The notes: generated by a model not told the origin, from the sequence alone. A DNA stretch of 24,827 nucleotides from an uncultured Mailhella sp. (GCA_910578585.1 CAJTRG010000022.1:1-24827); one strand, 5' to 3'. Numbered from the stretch's first letter, positions 6,815 to 14,445 are shown. Numbers and translations: made by a program.

Positions 6815-8041
6815 CTATTTTTTCAGCAGCCAATCAAGAGCATTTATCACTTCAATACCTTCATAATTGCCAAGGTTTAGTTTATCCAAGGTAAGAATTA
6901 TTTTAGGATAATTATCCTTTATGGCTTTTAGTGGGCTTATTTCTCTTAGAAAGGTTGTTTCCTCAAGCATTGAGGCTGTTACTTGAATATAAACAAACGT
7001 ATTATCGTTCTGACAAACAAAATCTACTTCCTGTTTGCCGAATTTGCCTATATTGATAGAATATCCTCGCCTTAGCAGTTCAAAATAGACAATATTCTCC
7101 ACTGAGAACCCAAGGTCATATTCCTTTCTGGCAACAAGAAATCTTCTCAGTCCCAAATCAACCATATAATATTTTGGATTTGATTTTAAAAGCTGTTTTC
7201 CTTGAATGTCAAAACGATCCACAGGATAAAAGACAAAAGCTTCAGTCAGCACTTCCAAATAATCAGCTATGGTGTTTTGGGAAACTTTTCTGCCAGTGGA
7301 ATTGATATAATCAGTTATGCTTTTTACAGAAAGGGGATTTCCCACAGAGCTTGCCATAAATTTTGCAATATTCTTGAGCAGTGCAATATCTGTTACCTTT
7401 CTTGTATTCTCTTTTTCTTTTCTGTTCTGTCTTTCCTCAATATCCTTTATTAAAATGGTGTTATAAATTCCCTCAAAATACATGGAAATTTTGCTTTTAT
7501 CTTCATCCTTTGCAAAAGCTGACACATAAGGAAAACCACCAAATTCAAGGTAGTTGGCAAAGAGCTTTTCCTTATCCCCACTAGGAGCAATTTCAGTATA
7601 TTCCGCAAAAGAAAAGGGTAAAATGGAAATTTCAACATATCTTCCAGAAAGATAGGTTGCCAGTTCACCAGATAAAATAAAAGCATTTGAACCAGTCAAA
7701 TAGATGTCGATATTCTGCTGCAAAGACAGGCTGTTCACAACTTTTTCAAAATCCTGCATTCGCTGAATTTCATCAAAAAGAAGATATGTCTTTTGGTTTT
7801 GGGCTACCTTGTCCATGATGTATTGATACAGATTTTTATAATTGCATAAATCTTCATGGGCTAAATCTTCAAAATTAAGATAGATAATCCGCTTTTCTAA
7901 AATTCCCTGACTTTGCAGCCAATCTTTATATTGCAGCAGCAGGGTAGACTTGCCGCAGCGTCTGATACCAGTAATCACTTTAATGATAGCTTCATCTTTC
8001 CACTGGATTAATTGCTCTAAATAATTGTGACGGATAATCAT
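6815..8041 (-). CDS. AAA_14 / DUF4143 ATPase
   Basis: A 408-residue ATPase of the widespread AAA_14 plus DUF4143 family. Walker A is GIRRCGKST (25-33), Walker B is LLFDEIQR (D90, E91), and YLTGSNAF and LSGRYVEI are family landmarks. The C-terminal domain has EVDFV (E338, D340) and YIQVT, a degenerate nuclease-like core in which the Glu and Lys expected of PD-(D/E)XK enzymes are replaced by Gln352 and Thr354. This is usual for the family and argues against cleavage. The start is the ATG at 8041, 5 nt after AAGGAG; the GTG at 8047 would overlap that ribosome site. The gene is monocistronic, with its own promoter, inverted repeat and terminator. The cellular role of this family is not known. Confidence 0.85.
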   Translation of the reverse strand: MIIRHNYLEQLIQWKDEAIIKVITGIRRCGKSTLLLQYKDWLQSQGILEKRIIYLNFEDLAHEDLCNYKNLYQYIMDKVAQNQKTYLLFDEIQRMQDFEKVVNSLSLQQNIDIYLTGSNAFILSGELATYLSGRYVEISILPFSFAEYTEIAPSGDKEKLFANYLEFGGFPYVSAFAKDEDKSKISMYFEGIYNTILIKDIEERQNRKEKENTRKVTDIALLKNIAKFMASSVGNPLSVKSITDYINSTGRKVSQNTIADYLEVLTEAFVFYPVDRFDIQGKQLLKSNPKYYMVDLGLRRFLVARKEYDLGFSVENIVYFELLRRGYSINIGKFGKQEVDFVCQNDNTFVYIQVTASMLEETTFLREISPLKAIKDNYPKIILTLDKLNLGNYEGIEVINALDWLLKK

Positions 8042-8060
8042 ACTCACTCCTTATTCCAAG

Positions 8061-8087
8061 ATTAGAAAAAAAATGGGAGTAAGTCAA
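8061..8087 (-). promoter_or_regulatory. Promoter of the AAA_14/DUF4143 ATPase gene
   Basis: Minus-strand TTGACT (8082-8087), 17-bp spacer, then TAATCT. The -10 is weak (3 of 6 consensus bases), which would fit a promoter that needs an activator. Confidence 0.45.
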
Positions 8088-8088
8088 G

Positions 8089-8112
8089 ATATTTTCCGAA
8101 ATTGGAAAATAT
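8089..8112. repeat. Perfect 9-bp inverted repeat just upstream of the ATPase promoter
   Basis: ATATTTTCC (8089-8097) and GGAAAATAT (8104-8112) with a 6-bp spacer. It abuts the -35 element from the upstream side, the usual place of an activator site. A weaker related copy with TTCCAA and TTAGAA lies at about 8053-8067 over the -10. Confidence 0.55.
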
Positions 8113-8155
8113 TTGTAAAATTTTATAAATGTTTTCCCAAATAGATGATTACACA

Positions 8156-8353
8156 TTAATTTATTCTGGAAGCATCCAGAAAATTATCCAAATCCTCTTT
8201 ATCCCAATAGGCAATTTTATTTTCTATGATGGCTGGTTCAGGGAAAAGAGAAGATTTTGCAATTCGATAGAATGTTCTCCGTCCAATAGAAAAGTATTCT
8301 TGAATGTCTTCTTTTGTTAATAGTTCAATCTGGGGTACAAATTTATTTTTCAT
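8156..8353 (-). CDS. AlpA-like helix-turn-helix protein
   Basis: A 65-residue protein with the AlpA/excisionase layout: LLTKEDIQEYFSIGRRTFYR (helix-turn-helix), SLFPEPAII (turn), IAYWDKEDLDNFLDASRI (wing and last helix). The ATG at 8353 is preceded by GAGGT about 10 nt upstream. It has its own promoter and is the island gene nearest to the tRNA, which is where excision factors of tRNA-integrated elements often lie. It is the third AlpA-like gene within 2.2 kb. Family assignment is good; excisionase versus regulator cannot be decided. Confidence 0.72.
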   Translation of the reverse strand: MKNKFVPQIELLTKEDIQEYFSIGRRTFYRIAKSSLFPEPAIIENKIAYWDKEDLDNFLDASRIN

Positions 8354-8389
8354 GTAGGCTTACCTCGCCGAGAATAAACTTTTACCCTT

Positions 8390-8420
8390 ATTATATACTA
8401 TTTTTAATTCAATGGACAAA
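8390..8420 (-). promoter_or_regulatory. Promoter of the tRNA-proximal AlpA-like gene
   Basis: A consensus TATAAT on the minus strand (8390-8395, within GTATATAATA) preceded at 18 bp by TTGTCC. The start would lie about 30 nt before the ATG at 8353. Confidence 0.5.
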
Positions 8421-8496
8421 AACAAGAAAAGAGCATACAATTATCCATTATATGTTCTTTGAAAAGAAAATAAGAAAGTGAAGAGCCACTTTAAAA

Positions 8497-8529
8497 TGTA
8501 GTAGAATTGTAGTAGAAATGTAGTATAAT
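8497..8529. repeat. Three 11-bp tandem repeats beside the tRNA (arm-type site candidates)
   Basis: TGTAGTAGAA at 8497-8506 and 8508-8517 and TGTAGTATAA at 8519-8528, in exact 11-bp register. They lie 45-75 bp beyond the 3' end of tRNA-fMet, on the island side. Short regularly spaced direct repeats next to a tRNA end are typical arm-type binding sites of tyrosine integrases; this reading is inference. Confidence 0.6.
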
Positions 8530-8530
8530 T

Positions 8531-8560
8531 AAAAAGGTTACAAGAAAAACTCTTGTAACC
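8531..8560 (-). terminator. Intrinsic terminator of tRNA-fMet
   Basis: GGTTACAAG (8536-8544) pairs perfectly with CTTGTAACC (8552-8560) around a 7-nt loop; on the minus strand five T residues follow (8531-8535). It begins 12 bp after the encoded CCA. Confidence 0.85.
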
Positions 8561-8572
8561 TATTGAAATATT

Positions 8573-8649
<77 letters not shown>

Positions 8650-8663
8650 TCAATGTGAAAGTC

Positions 8664-8692
8664 ACTATATATATCACGTGGTCTCCTGTCAA
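8664..8692 (-). promoter_or_regulatory. Strong promoter of tRNA-fMet
   Basis: Minus-strand consensus TTGACA (8687-8692), exactly 17 bp, then TATAGT (8664-8669). The predicted start is near 8657, about 8 nt before the mature 5' end at 8649. Confidence 0.85.
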
Positions 8693-9171
8693 GTTAAAAA
8701 TAGTATAAATCAAAATTTTTTGTTTATATCAATTATGTCACTTAATTTATTGCCAGCCATTTATACACTATATTTTTCGCCTAAAATCTATGCATAAGAG
8801 GGTAAAATGCATGCATATAATGCATGTATTAAATAAATAGTAATGCAATACAAAATCAAAGCATAAAATTGAGAAAAATTTTTCTGGTCTGTCTGTTTGC
8901 AAATAATAAATATAATCAATATATTATTATCATATTTTGCTGCTTGTTCCATAATTCTTTAATGAAAGTAATAAAATTTTTTTAAAAAACATATTGACGC
9001 AAAAAAAATGCTGTGTAACCGTAAAGGCAAGTAAGAACCTTGCTTACTCTTTGAAATTTTTATATTTCTTATAAAAATTACAAAAATGGCAATAAGACCT
9101 TTGCAAAGTGATTTTTCTAAAATGAAAATGCAAAGCAAAAAGTCAACAATCTAAAATGAGGAGCTCAATCC
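8693..9171. other. Long intergenic region between tRNA-fMet and acs
   Basis: About 480 bp of AT-rich DNA without a convincing gene. It holds the ATGCAT palindrome cluster (8790-8826), a TTGACG at 8994-8999 that could be the -35 of a weak acs promoter, a small GCAAG/CTTGC hairpin near 9030-9050, and a CTTTGCAAAG palindrome at 9099-9108. The length suggests regulated expression of acs. I looked for a sigma54 pair (GG and GC 10 bp apart) and found no correct match. Confidence 0.5.
8790..8826. repeat. Cluster of ATGCAT palindromes (operator candidate)
   Basis: ATGCAT occurs at 8790-8795, within ATGCATGCAT at 8807-8816, and at 8820-8825. The last two form the perfect 17-bp inverted repeat CATGCATATAATGCATG (8810-8826), whose centre reads TATAAT. 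No gene starts nearby except acs, about 350 bp downstream. Confidence 0.45.
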
Positions 9172-11253
9172 ATGACACAAGAACGTATTACCACTTTATT
9201 AACTGAAAACCGTAGTTATTTACCGCCGGAACATGGTAAGTCTAGTGCGTGGATTAGTGGTACAGAAGAAGCAAGGGCAATTTGTCAGCGTGCGCTTGAG
9301 GATCCGGACGATTTCTGGGCAGCGCGTGCAACACAGCTTATCCACTGGTATAAACGCTGGGACAAAGTTTTGGAAGCTGATGATGCAAAGCATAAATATC
9401 GCTGGTTTACCAATGCAAAATTAAATGCTTCTTATAACTGTATTGATCGGCATATTATTTCCGGCCGCCGCAACAAAGCAGCGCTTATTTGGCAGGGCGA
9501 AAAGGAAATGGATGTGCGCTGCTTTACCTATCAAATGCTGTATACAGAAGTTTGCCGTGTTGCCCATGCGCTTACTTCTTTGCACGTCAAGAAAGGCGAC
9601 AGAGTAGCTCTTTATATGCCTATGATTCCTGAACTTGTTATTTCCATGCTTGCCTGTGCAAGAATTGGAGCAATTCATACTGCCATTTTCTCCGGCTATG
9701 CAGAAGGCGGCGTGCGCAGCCGTATTCAGGATTCCAAGGCAAAAGTTGTTATTACTGCTGATGGTGTTCGTCGTGCCGGCTCCATAAAGCCTCTCAAAGC
9801 AAATTTAGATCCAATTTTGGAAAAATGCCCGTCTGTTGCCTATGTTTTGGTTGTTCAGCATGCAGGTGTAGAAAACGTAACCATGGTGAAAAACCGTGAT
9901 ATCTGGTGGCATGATTTAGTGGAAGACTTTACTTTGGACGTTGATTTTCCATGCGCTTCCATGGATGCCAATGATCCGCTCTTCCTCCTGCACACAAGCG
10001 GCAGTACCGGCAAACCAGCTGGTATTTTGCATTCCACAGGCGGTTATTTGACCTATGCAGCTCACACATCCCAATGGATTTTTGATATGCGTGACGACGA
10101 CGTGTACTGGTGTACGGCTGACATGGGCTGGATTACAGGCCATACCTACGGCGTGTACGGGCCGCTCAGTCTTGGTGCAACTACGCTGATGTTTGAAGGC
10201 GTTCCTACCTATCCAAAACCTGACCGCTACTGGCGTATTGTAGAAAAATTCCGCGTCAATATTTTATATACGGCTCCAACCGTTATCCGTTCTCTTATGC
10301 GTATGGGTGATGATTGGCCTGAACGCTATGATTTACGTACCCTGCGTGTGCTTGGCTCTGTTGGTGAACCAATTAACCCGGAAGCCTGGGAATGGTTCCA
10401 CAATGTTATTGGTGCCGGTGAACTTCCAATTGTTGACACATGGTGGCAAACAGAAGCCGGCGGCGCTATGATCAGCCCATTCCCTTATGCATCCAAGCTG
10501 AAACCCGGTTCCGCTTCATTCCCGTTGCCCGGCATTGATGCTGTTGTTATGGGTGATGCAAAGAAAGACGGCGAAGATGTCAGCCATGAAAATACCAAGG
10601 CAGGACATTTGGTTATCCGCAAGCCCTGGCCTGGCCTGATGCTTGGTGTTTATAATGACGAAGAAAAATATCAAAGCTATTTCAAACGCTTTGGCTATTT
10701 TGATTCCGGTGACGGTGCAGAAATTGACGAAGACGGCTATTTCTGGATTTTAGGACGTATGGACGATAATATCAACGTTTCCGGTCACCGTTTGTCCACT
10801 GCTGAAATTGAAGCAGTTCTTTCTAAAAACCAATATGTTTCTGAAGCAGCCGTTGTTTCCATGCCTCATGAAATCAAAGGTGAAGCCATTTATGTTTATG
10901 TTGTCCTGAAAGACGGTGTTGAATGGACTGACGATATCAGAAAGGCTTTAAAAGACGCTATCCGTAAAAATATTGGTGCACTTGCTTCTCCTGAATACAT
11001 TCAATTTGTGGATAATATGCCTAAAACCCAATCCGGTAAAATTATCCGCCGTATGCTTCGTAAAATTGCAGGTAATGTGTATGATGATATTGGTGACACA
11101 ACAACGCTTGCAAAGCCAGAAGTTATTGACGAAATAATTCATGGCCACAAGAACGTTATCGAAGGCAAACCTGAAATGGCAAAACGCTATGATGAACCAG
11201 AACAGGAAGAAGCAAAGCCAGAAGCTGAAGCAAAAGAAGAAAAGAAAGCATAA
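9172..11253 (+). CDS. acs: Acetyl-CoA synthetase (AMP-forming)
   Basis: A 693-residue adenylate-forming enzyme that makes acetyl-CoA from acetate, ATP and CoA via acetyl-AMP; possibly propionate is also used. The ATP-binding loop is TSGSTGKPAG (275-284), followed by family motifs WWQTEAGG, DSGDGAEIDEDGYFWILGR and NVSGHRLSTAEIEA. The C-terminal catalytic lysine is K623 in SGKIIRR, the residue acetylated by Pat-type enzymes in other bacteria. The N-terminus (residues 1-100, with FWAARATQLIHWYKRWDKV) matches the Acs leader domain. A 30-residue tail rich in Glu, Lys and Ala follows the last conserved block and makes it some 40 residues longer than usual. GAGGAG 9 nt upstream fixes the start; a strong terminator follows, so the gene is monocistronic. 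Confidence 0.95.
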   Translation: MTQERITTLLTENRSYLPPEHGKSSAWISGTEEARAICQRALEDPDDFWAARATQLIHWYKRWDKVLEADDAKHKYRWFTNAKLNASYNCIDRHIISGRRNKAALIWQGEKEMDVRCFTYQMLYTEVCRVAHALTSLHVKKGDRVALYMPMIPELVISMLACARIGAIHTAIFSGYAEGGVRSRIQDSKAKVVITADGVRRAGSIKPLKANLDPILEKCPSVAYVLVVQHAGVENVTMVKNRDIWWHDLVEDFTLDVDFPCASMDANDPLFLLHTSGSTGKPAGILHSTGGYLTYAAHTSQWIFDMRDDDVYWCTADMGWITGHTYGVYGPLSLGATTLMFEGVPTYPKPDRYWRIVEKFRVNILYTAPTVIRSLMRMGDDWPERYDLRTLRVLGSVGEPINPEAWEWFHNVIGAGELPIVDTWWQTEAGGAMISPFPYASKLKPGSASFPLPGIDAVVMGDAKKDGEDVSHENTKAGHLVIRKPWPGLMLGVYNDEEKYQSYFKRFGYFDSGDGAEIDEDGYFWILGRMDDNINVSGHRLSTAEIEAVLSKNQYVSEAAVVSMPHEIKGEAIYVYVVLKDGVEWTDDIRKALKDAIRKNIGALASPEYIQFVDNMPKTQSGKIIRRMLRKIAGNVYDDIGDTTTLAKPEVIDEIIHGHKNVIEGKPEMAKRYDEPEQEEAKPEAEAKEEKKA

Positions 11254-11275
11254 CTGTATAATTTGTACAAAATAG

Positions 11276-11306
11276 CAAAAAGGGCTGCCAATCGGCAGCC
11301 TTTTTT
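11276..11306 (+). terminator. Intrinsic terminator of acs
   Basis: GGCTGCC (11283-11289), loop AATC, GGCAGCC (11294-11300), then six T residues (11301-11306); flanking A residues extend the stem. Confidence 0.92.
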
Positions 11307-11321
11307 GTTATTATTTTGCTC

Positions 11322-11352
11322 TTGATATATATATATATATATCGGGTACTAT
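11322..11352 (+). promoter_or_regulatory. Candidate promoter of the GT8 gene with an (AT)9 tract as its spacer
   Basis: A perfect (AT)9 run occupies 11325-11342. TTGATA (11322-11327) at its left edge and TACTAT (11347-11352) to its right make a -35/-10 pair with a 19-bp spacer. Gain or loss of one AT unit changes the spacer by 2 bp; loss of one gives the optimal 17. The promoter itself is a guess from weak boxes; the repeat is certain. Confidence 0.45.
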
Positions 11353-11353
11353 T

Positions 11354-11369
11354 CCTCCAAGTGTGGAGG
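11354..11369 (+). promoter_or_regulatory. Inverted repeat that masks the GT8 ribosome binding site
   Basis: CCTCCA (11354-11359) and TGGAGG (11364-11369) pair perfectly around AGTG. The right arm is the Shine-Dalgarno sequence of the GT8 gene, 4 nt before its ATG. Any transcript that starts upstream of 11354 could hide its ribosome site. Confidence 0.55.
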
Positions 11370-11373
11370 ATAT

Positions 11374-12456
11374 ATGTATCATATTGTTTTTTGCGGAGAT
11401 GAAAAATATATAAAATTTATTTCAGTTGTTATTTACAGTATTTTGAAAAATACGAATCCCTCAGTATCGTATAAGGACAGATTGCCTTATGCCTTAGCAG
11501 ACGGAGAAGAAAATCAAATTGAACAATACCATTTTCACATTATTTCATCGCAATTAAGTGCAGAAACAATAAAAAAAATACAATTACTTGAAGAAAAATG
11601 CCAACGTATTTTTCCATGCAGGATAGAAGTACATTTGATTGATGAAACAATTTTTAATAAATATCCGCAGTGGAATGGAAGTTATGGTGCATATTACAGA
11701 TTACTTCTTGGAGATATTTTAGAGCCGCAAATAAAGTATTGTTTATATTTAGATGGTGATATGGGAGTATTTTCTGACATTAGAGAAATATTTTTGAATG
11801 ATATCAGTAAGGTATGCCTTGGAGCTGTTGTAGAAAATGACCAGGAGGAAATGCAGGAAAAAGGAAACCGTTTTTGTATAAAAAGCAGAACAGGCGGAAA
11901 TGATTATCATTTATATGATAAAAAATTATATTTTAATACCGGAATGTTATTAATTAATAAAAAACTATGGAATGAAAATTGTATAAAAGATAACGTGCTG
12001 CAGTTTCTCAACAGTTATTATGCCTATGCTCCGGACCAAGATGGGATAAATGCTGTGGTAGGGGATAATTTTAAGAAATTAGGTTTTGAATGGAATGTAT
12101 TTTGTTATGATAATTTTGCATATCATTTTAAACGATTGTATCATGCTATTATCCAATATGACAAAACATTTCATTATGAAAATACAATAAAAATTCGGCA
12201 TTATTTTGTAAAACCCTGGAATACGGATTCAAGACATTTTTTCCATTTTAAAATGATAAAACTGCTGCTGCATGATGAATGGTGGGAATTAGCCCAAAAT
12301 ACTCCTGTGTTTTCAGAAGAAATTATGAGTATTAAAGAGAGCGACGAGTATAAACAAAAAGTTAAAAAGAATACTAGAAGGGCATTTCGTTATAAATGTT
12401 TTAAATTTTATTATTGGCTGCTCTATTTGAAACGATATAAAATGAAAAAATTATAA
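11374..12456 (+). CDS. Glycosyltransferase family 8 protein (LPS or surface glycan type)
   Basis: A 360-residue retaining glycosyltransferase of family GT8. The metal- and sugar-nucleotide-binding D-x-D is YLDGDMGV (D127, D129); FNTGMLLIN (about 190) and DQDGINAV (D221-D223) are the other conserved blocks, and IRHYFVKPW near residue 270 resembles the C-terminal GT8 segment of the WaaI/WaaJ group. It probably adds glucose or galactose to lipopolysaccharide core or another surface glycan at the inner face of the membrane. The gene is markedly more AT-rich in codon use (many AAA, ATT, TTA) than acs or hemA, which suggests transfer. It stands alone between two terminators, with a repeat-containing promoter region. 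Confidence 0.85.
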   Translation: MYHIVFCGDEKYIKFISVVIYSILKNTNPSVSYKDRLPYALADGEENQIEQYHFHIISSQLSAETIKKIQLLEEKCQRIFPCRIEVHLIDETIFNKYPQWNGSYGAYYRLLLGDILEPQIKYCLYLDGDMGVFSDIREIFLNDISKVCLGAVVENDQEEMQEKGNRFCIKSRTGGNDYHLYDKKLYFNTGMLLINKKLWNENCIKDNVLQFLNSYYAYAPDQDGINAVVGDNFKKLGFEWNVFCYDNFAYHFKRLYHAIIQYDKTFHYENTIKIRHYFVKPWNTDSRHFFHFKMIKLLLHDEWWELAQNTPVFSEEIMSIKESDEYKQKVKKNTRRAFRYKCFKFYYWLLYLKRYKMKKL

Positions 12457-12463
12457 TATTTTT

Positions 12464-12501
12464 AAGCAAGTATTGTTGATGATTGTACAATACTTGCTTT
12501 T
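12464..12501 (+). terminator. Terminator of the GT8 gene
   Basis: A 13-bp perfect stem, AAGCAAGTATTGT (12464-12476) with ACAATACTTGCTT (12487-12499), with a 10-nt loop and a short T run. The T run is on the plus side only, so it primarily serves the GT8 gene. Confidence 0.75.
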
Positions 12502-12551
12502 GATATTTATGCCAATAGTGCAAAAATAATTTTTGTGTTGTAAAAATGCAG

Positions 12552-13022
12552 TTATTTCTTTTGCAATTTTTTTAAATTATCTCCATAGAGGCGGTGCAGG
12601 GTCATGTTTTCATAGGCGGTTGAGCCTAAATGGGAATAGAAATCCCAAGCATTGGTATTCCAGTCAAGGCAAAGCCATTCCATGCGGGCGTAGCCTCGTT
12701 CCTGACAGATTTGCGCGAGATATTTCATAATTTGTTTGCCAATGCCTTTTTTTCTGTAATTTTCATTGATATAAAAGGCGTCAATATACATGCATGTTTG
12801 TCCGATAAAGGCAGAACTGTGCTGGCAAAAATAGGCAAAGGCAACAGGCTTATCATCATCATAGGCAAGCACAGCTTCACCGTCTTTATTTTTGAGCAGT
12901 TTCTTCATATTTTCTGGGGTAACCGTTATACTTGCGGACATTTTTTGAAATTCACCCAGCTTATACATAAAATCAACAATAAGCAGGGCGTTATTTTCTG
13001 TAGCAAGACGAAGCGTAATCAT
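12552..13022 (-). CDS. GNAT-family N-acetyltransferase
   Basis: A 156-residue GNAT acetyltransferase. The acetyl-CoA pyrophosphate loop is RKKGIGKQIM (about residues 110-119), preceded by the MYIDAFYINENY strand and followed by the ERGYARMEWLCLDWNTNAWDFY block common to spermidine/diamine-type acetyltransferases. The substrate cannot be told; amino groups of polyamines or small amines are possible. The ATG at 13022 has AAAGGA upstream. It lies 39 bp after the GT9 gene on the same strand without a terminator between, so it may be the last gene of the DUF456-trmJ-GT9 operon. Confidence 0.85.
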   Translation of the reverse strand: MITLRLATENNALLIVDFMYKLGEFQKMSASITVTPENMKKLLKNKDGEAVLAYDDDKPVAFAYFCQHSSAFIGQTCMYIDAFYINENYRKKGIGKQIMKYLAQICQERGYARMEWLCLDWNTNAWDFYSHLGSTAYENMTLHRLYGDNLKKLQKK

Positions 13023-13061
13023 AGTATTTCCTTTATAACTATCTAAAAAGTATGTAAAAAC

Positions 13062-14444
13062 TTATTTCAAAGCATTGCCAAATTCTTCCAATAATTCCAT
13101 TGCCTGCAAGCGCAGTTCTTTGCTGTAGTTTCCATTTTCCAGAAGAAGCTGCACATAGCTTGAAAGCGGGCGGATGAGCGGCGGATACTGTCGCCATGCA
13201 TTGGGATCAAGAATAGAATTTGTTTTTTCGGTAATGATAAGTTGTTTTATCATTGCAACATATTCTTTTTGCATGATATTTTTTAGTTTGGGTAAAGCGG
13301 TAAATAAATCAGCTTTGCTTCTTTCATAGTTTTCAAGATAAATTGTATTTTTATCAGATAGAAGAAATAGAAAGAAATAACGCCAAAAGTCAGCCTGTTT
13401 GGAGTGATAGGGGGTATTGCCGAAAACAGGCTCCAGTTCATAGAGTCCAAGTTCATTTCTGCCGGTTTTATACAGGGTTATAGACGGAATGTGAGGGAGC
13501 TTGTTTTGCAGTAAAAGACTGTGCACAAGATTGGCAATGCGGTGAGGAATAAAGGCGCGTCTGCAAAGTTGTTCCTTTTGTGTGCAGCCCCAACAGCCGG
13601 AGCAGGAAATATTGGAACGAATAACATAATGGTGGGGAGGATAGGGCGCAGTTTCCCAGGGGTGAACAGGGCCAAGCGATAAATTGAGGGTGGGCACATT
13701 GGCAAAGCTGGCAATATGCATAGGACCGGTGTCAGGGCAAACAAAGAGCTGCAGGCTTTTTAAAAATTGTATGAGTTCAATAATAGAAAGGGATCCGGGA
13801 ATAACACCATGGGGGATTTTTGCTTGTTTTGCCGCAGCATAGGCAATTTTCTTTTCTTCAGCATTTGGGCCGCTGATAAAAAGAGGATTATAGCCTTTTT
13901 TGCAAAGCTGAAGGGCAAGTTCTGCCCAAAAATCAATGCTGGGGCGTTTTGCCTCTTCACTTGCGCCCACAAATAGACCAATTGTTCCATTTTGTTTTCC
14001 CTCAGGAACAGGCCATTTGGTTGTCTGCATAACGTGCGGGTCAATGCAGTCCAGTGCATTTAAATCCGCCCAGTGCAGGCGATTATAGTGGTTATTGTGG
14101 GTGAGGGAAGCCCGATAGAGCTGCCATTTTCCAAAAATTTGCTGACAGGAATTTTTCTCTTCCAAACCGTAAAAATGATTTTTTTCAAGTGTTGCTGAAA
14201 GTTGCGCTGTATCTTGCCTGTGGCTTAAATTGATCACCGTATCATAGGAAAAATTTTTGAGATATTTCATTTCCCGAGTGGGAATATAGGTAACCTGCGG
14301 AGAAAGGGGAAGAAGTTCCTTATAAAATTTTTCTTCTGCCAGAACAAAGATTTCTGTATTGTCTTGTTTCTTAAGCCAGGTAAAAAGGGGATAGGCAAGA
14401 ACCAAATCGCCAAGGCGCTGGGCTTGGATAATAAGATTTTTCAT
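13062..14444 (-). CDS. Glycosyltransferase family 9 (heptosyltransferase-like) protein
   Basis: A 460-residue GT9 protein. The N-terminal Rossmann domain opens with IIQAQRLGDLVLAYPLF, matching the heptosyltransferase start. The donor-binding domain shows LFVGASEEAKRP, FISGPNAEE and the hallmark PDTGPMHIAS (237-246). A cysteine-rich CSGCWGCTQKEQLC segment follows (about 283-296), as in GT9 proteins of delta-proteobacteria. The last 130 or so residues form a helical extension beyond the usual 340-residue length. It likely transfers heptose or another sugar to LPS core on the cytoplasmic side. The ATG lies 1 bp after the trmJ stop codon, and its ribosome site is inside trmJ, so translation is coupled. 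Confidence 0.88.
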   Translation of the reverse strand: MKNLIIQAQRLGDLVLAYPLFTWLKKQDNTEIFVLAEEKFYKELLPLSPQVTYIPTREMKYLKNFSYDTVINLSHRQDTAQLSATLEKNHFYGLEEKNSCQQIFGKWQLYRASLTHNNHYNRLHWADLNALDCIDPHVMQTTKWPVPEGKQNGTIGLFVGASEEAKRPSIDFWAELALQLCKKGYNPLFISGPNAEEKKIAYAAAKQAKIPHGVIPGSLSIIELIQFLKSLQLFVCPDTGPMHIASFANVPTLNLSLGPVHPWETAPYPPHHYVIRSNISCSGCWGCTQKEQLCRRAFIPHRIANLVHSLLLQNKLPHIPSITLYKTGRNELGLYELEPVFGNTPYHSKQADFWRYFFLFLLSDKNTIYLENYERSKADLFTALPKLKNIMQKEYVAMIKQLIITEKTNSILDPNAWRQYPPLIRPLSSYVQLLLENGNYSKELRLQAMELLEEFGNALK

Positions 14445-14445
14445 A

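Noticed and set aside
8042..8047. GTG start for the DUF4143 ATPase
   Set aside because: It overlaps the AAGGAG ribosome site that serves the ATG at 8041.
8497..8529. CRISPR-like array
   Set aside because: The units are 11 bp in direct contact, with no spacers; no Cas genes nearby.
8885..9106. Possible sigma54 promoter before acs
   Set aside because: Candidate GG and GC pairs are 11 or 13 bp apart instead of 10.
12464..12499. Mobile element end near the GT8 gene
   Set aside because: The 13-bp inverted repeat is followed by a T run and no transposase or target duplication is visible; a terminator explains it.
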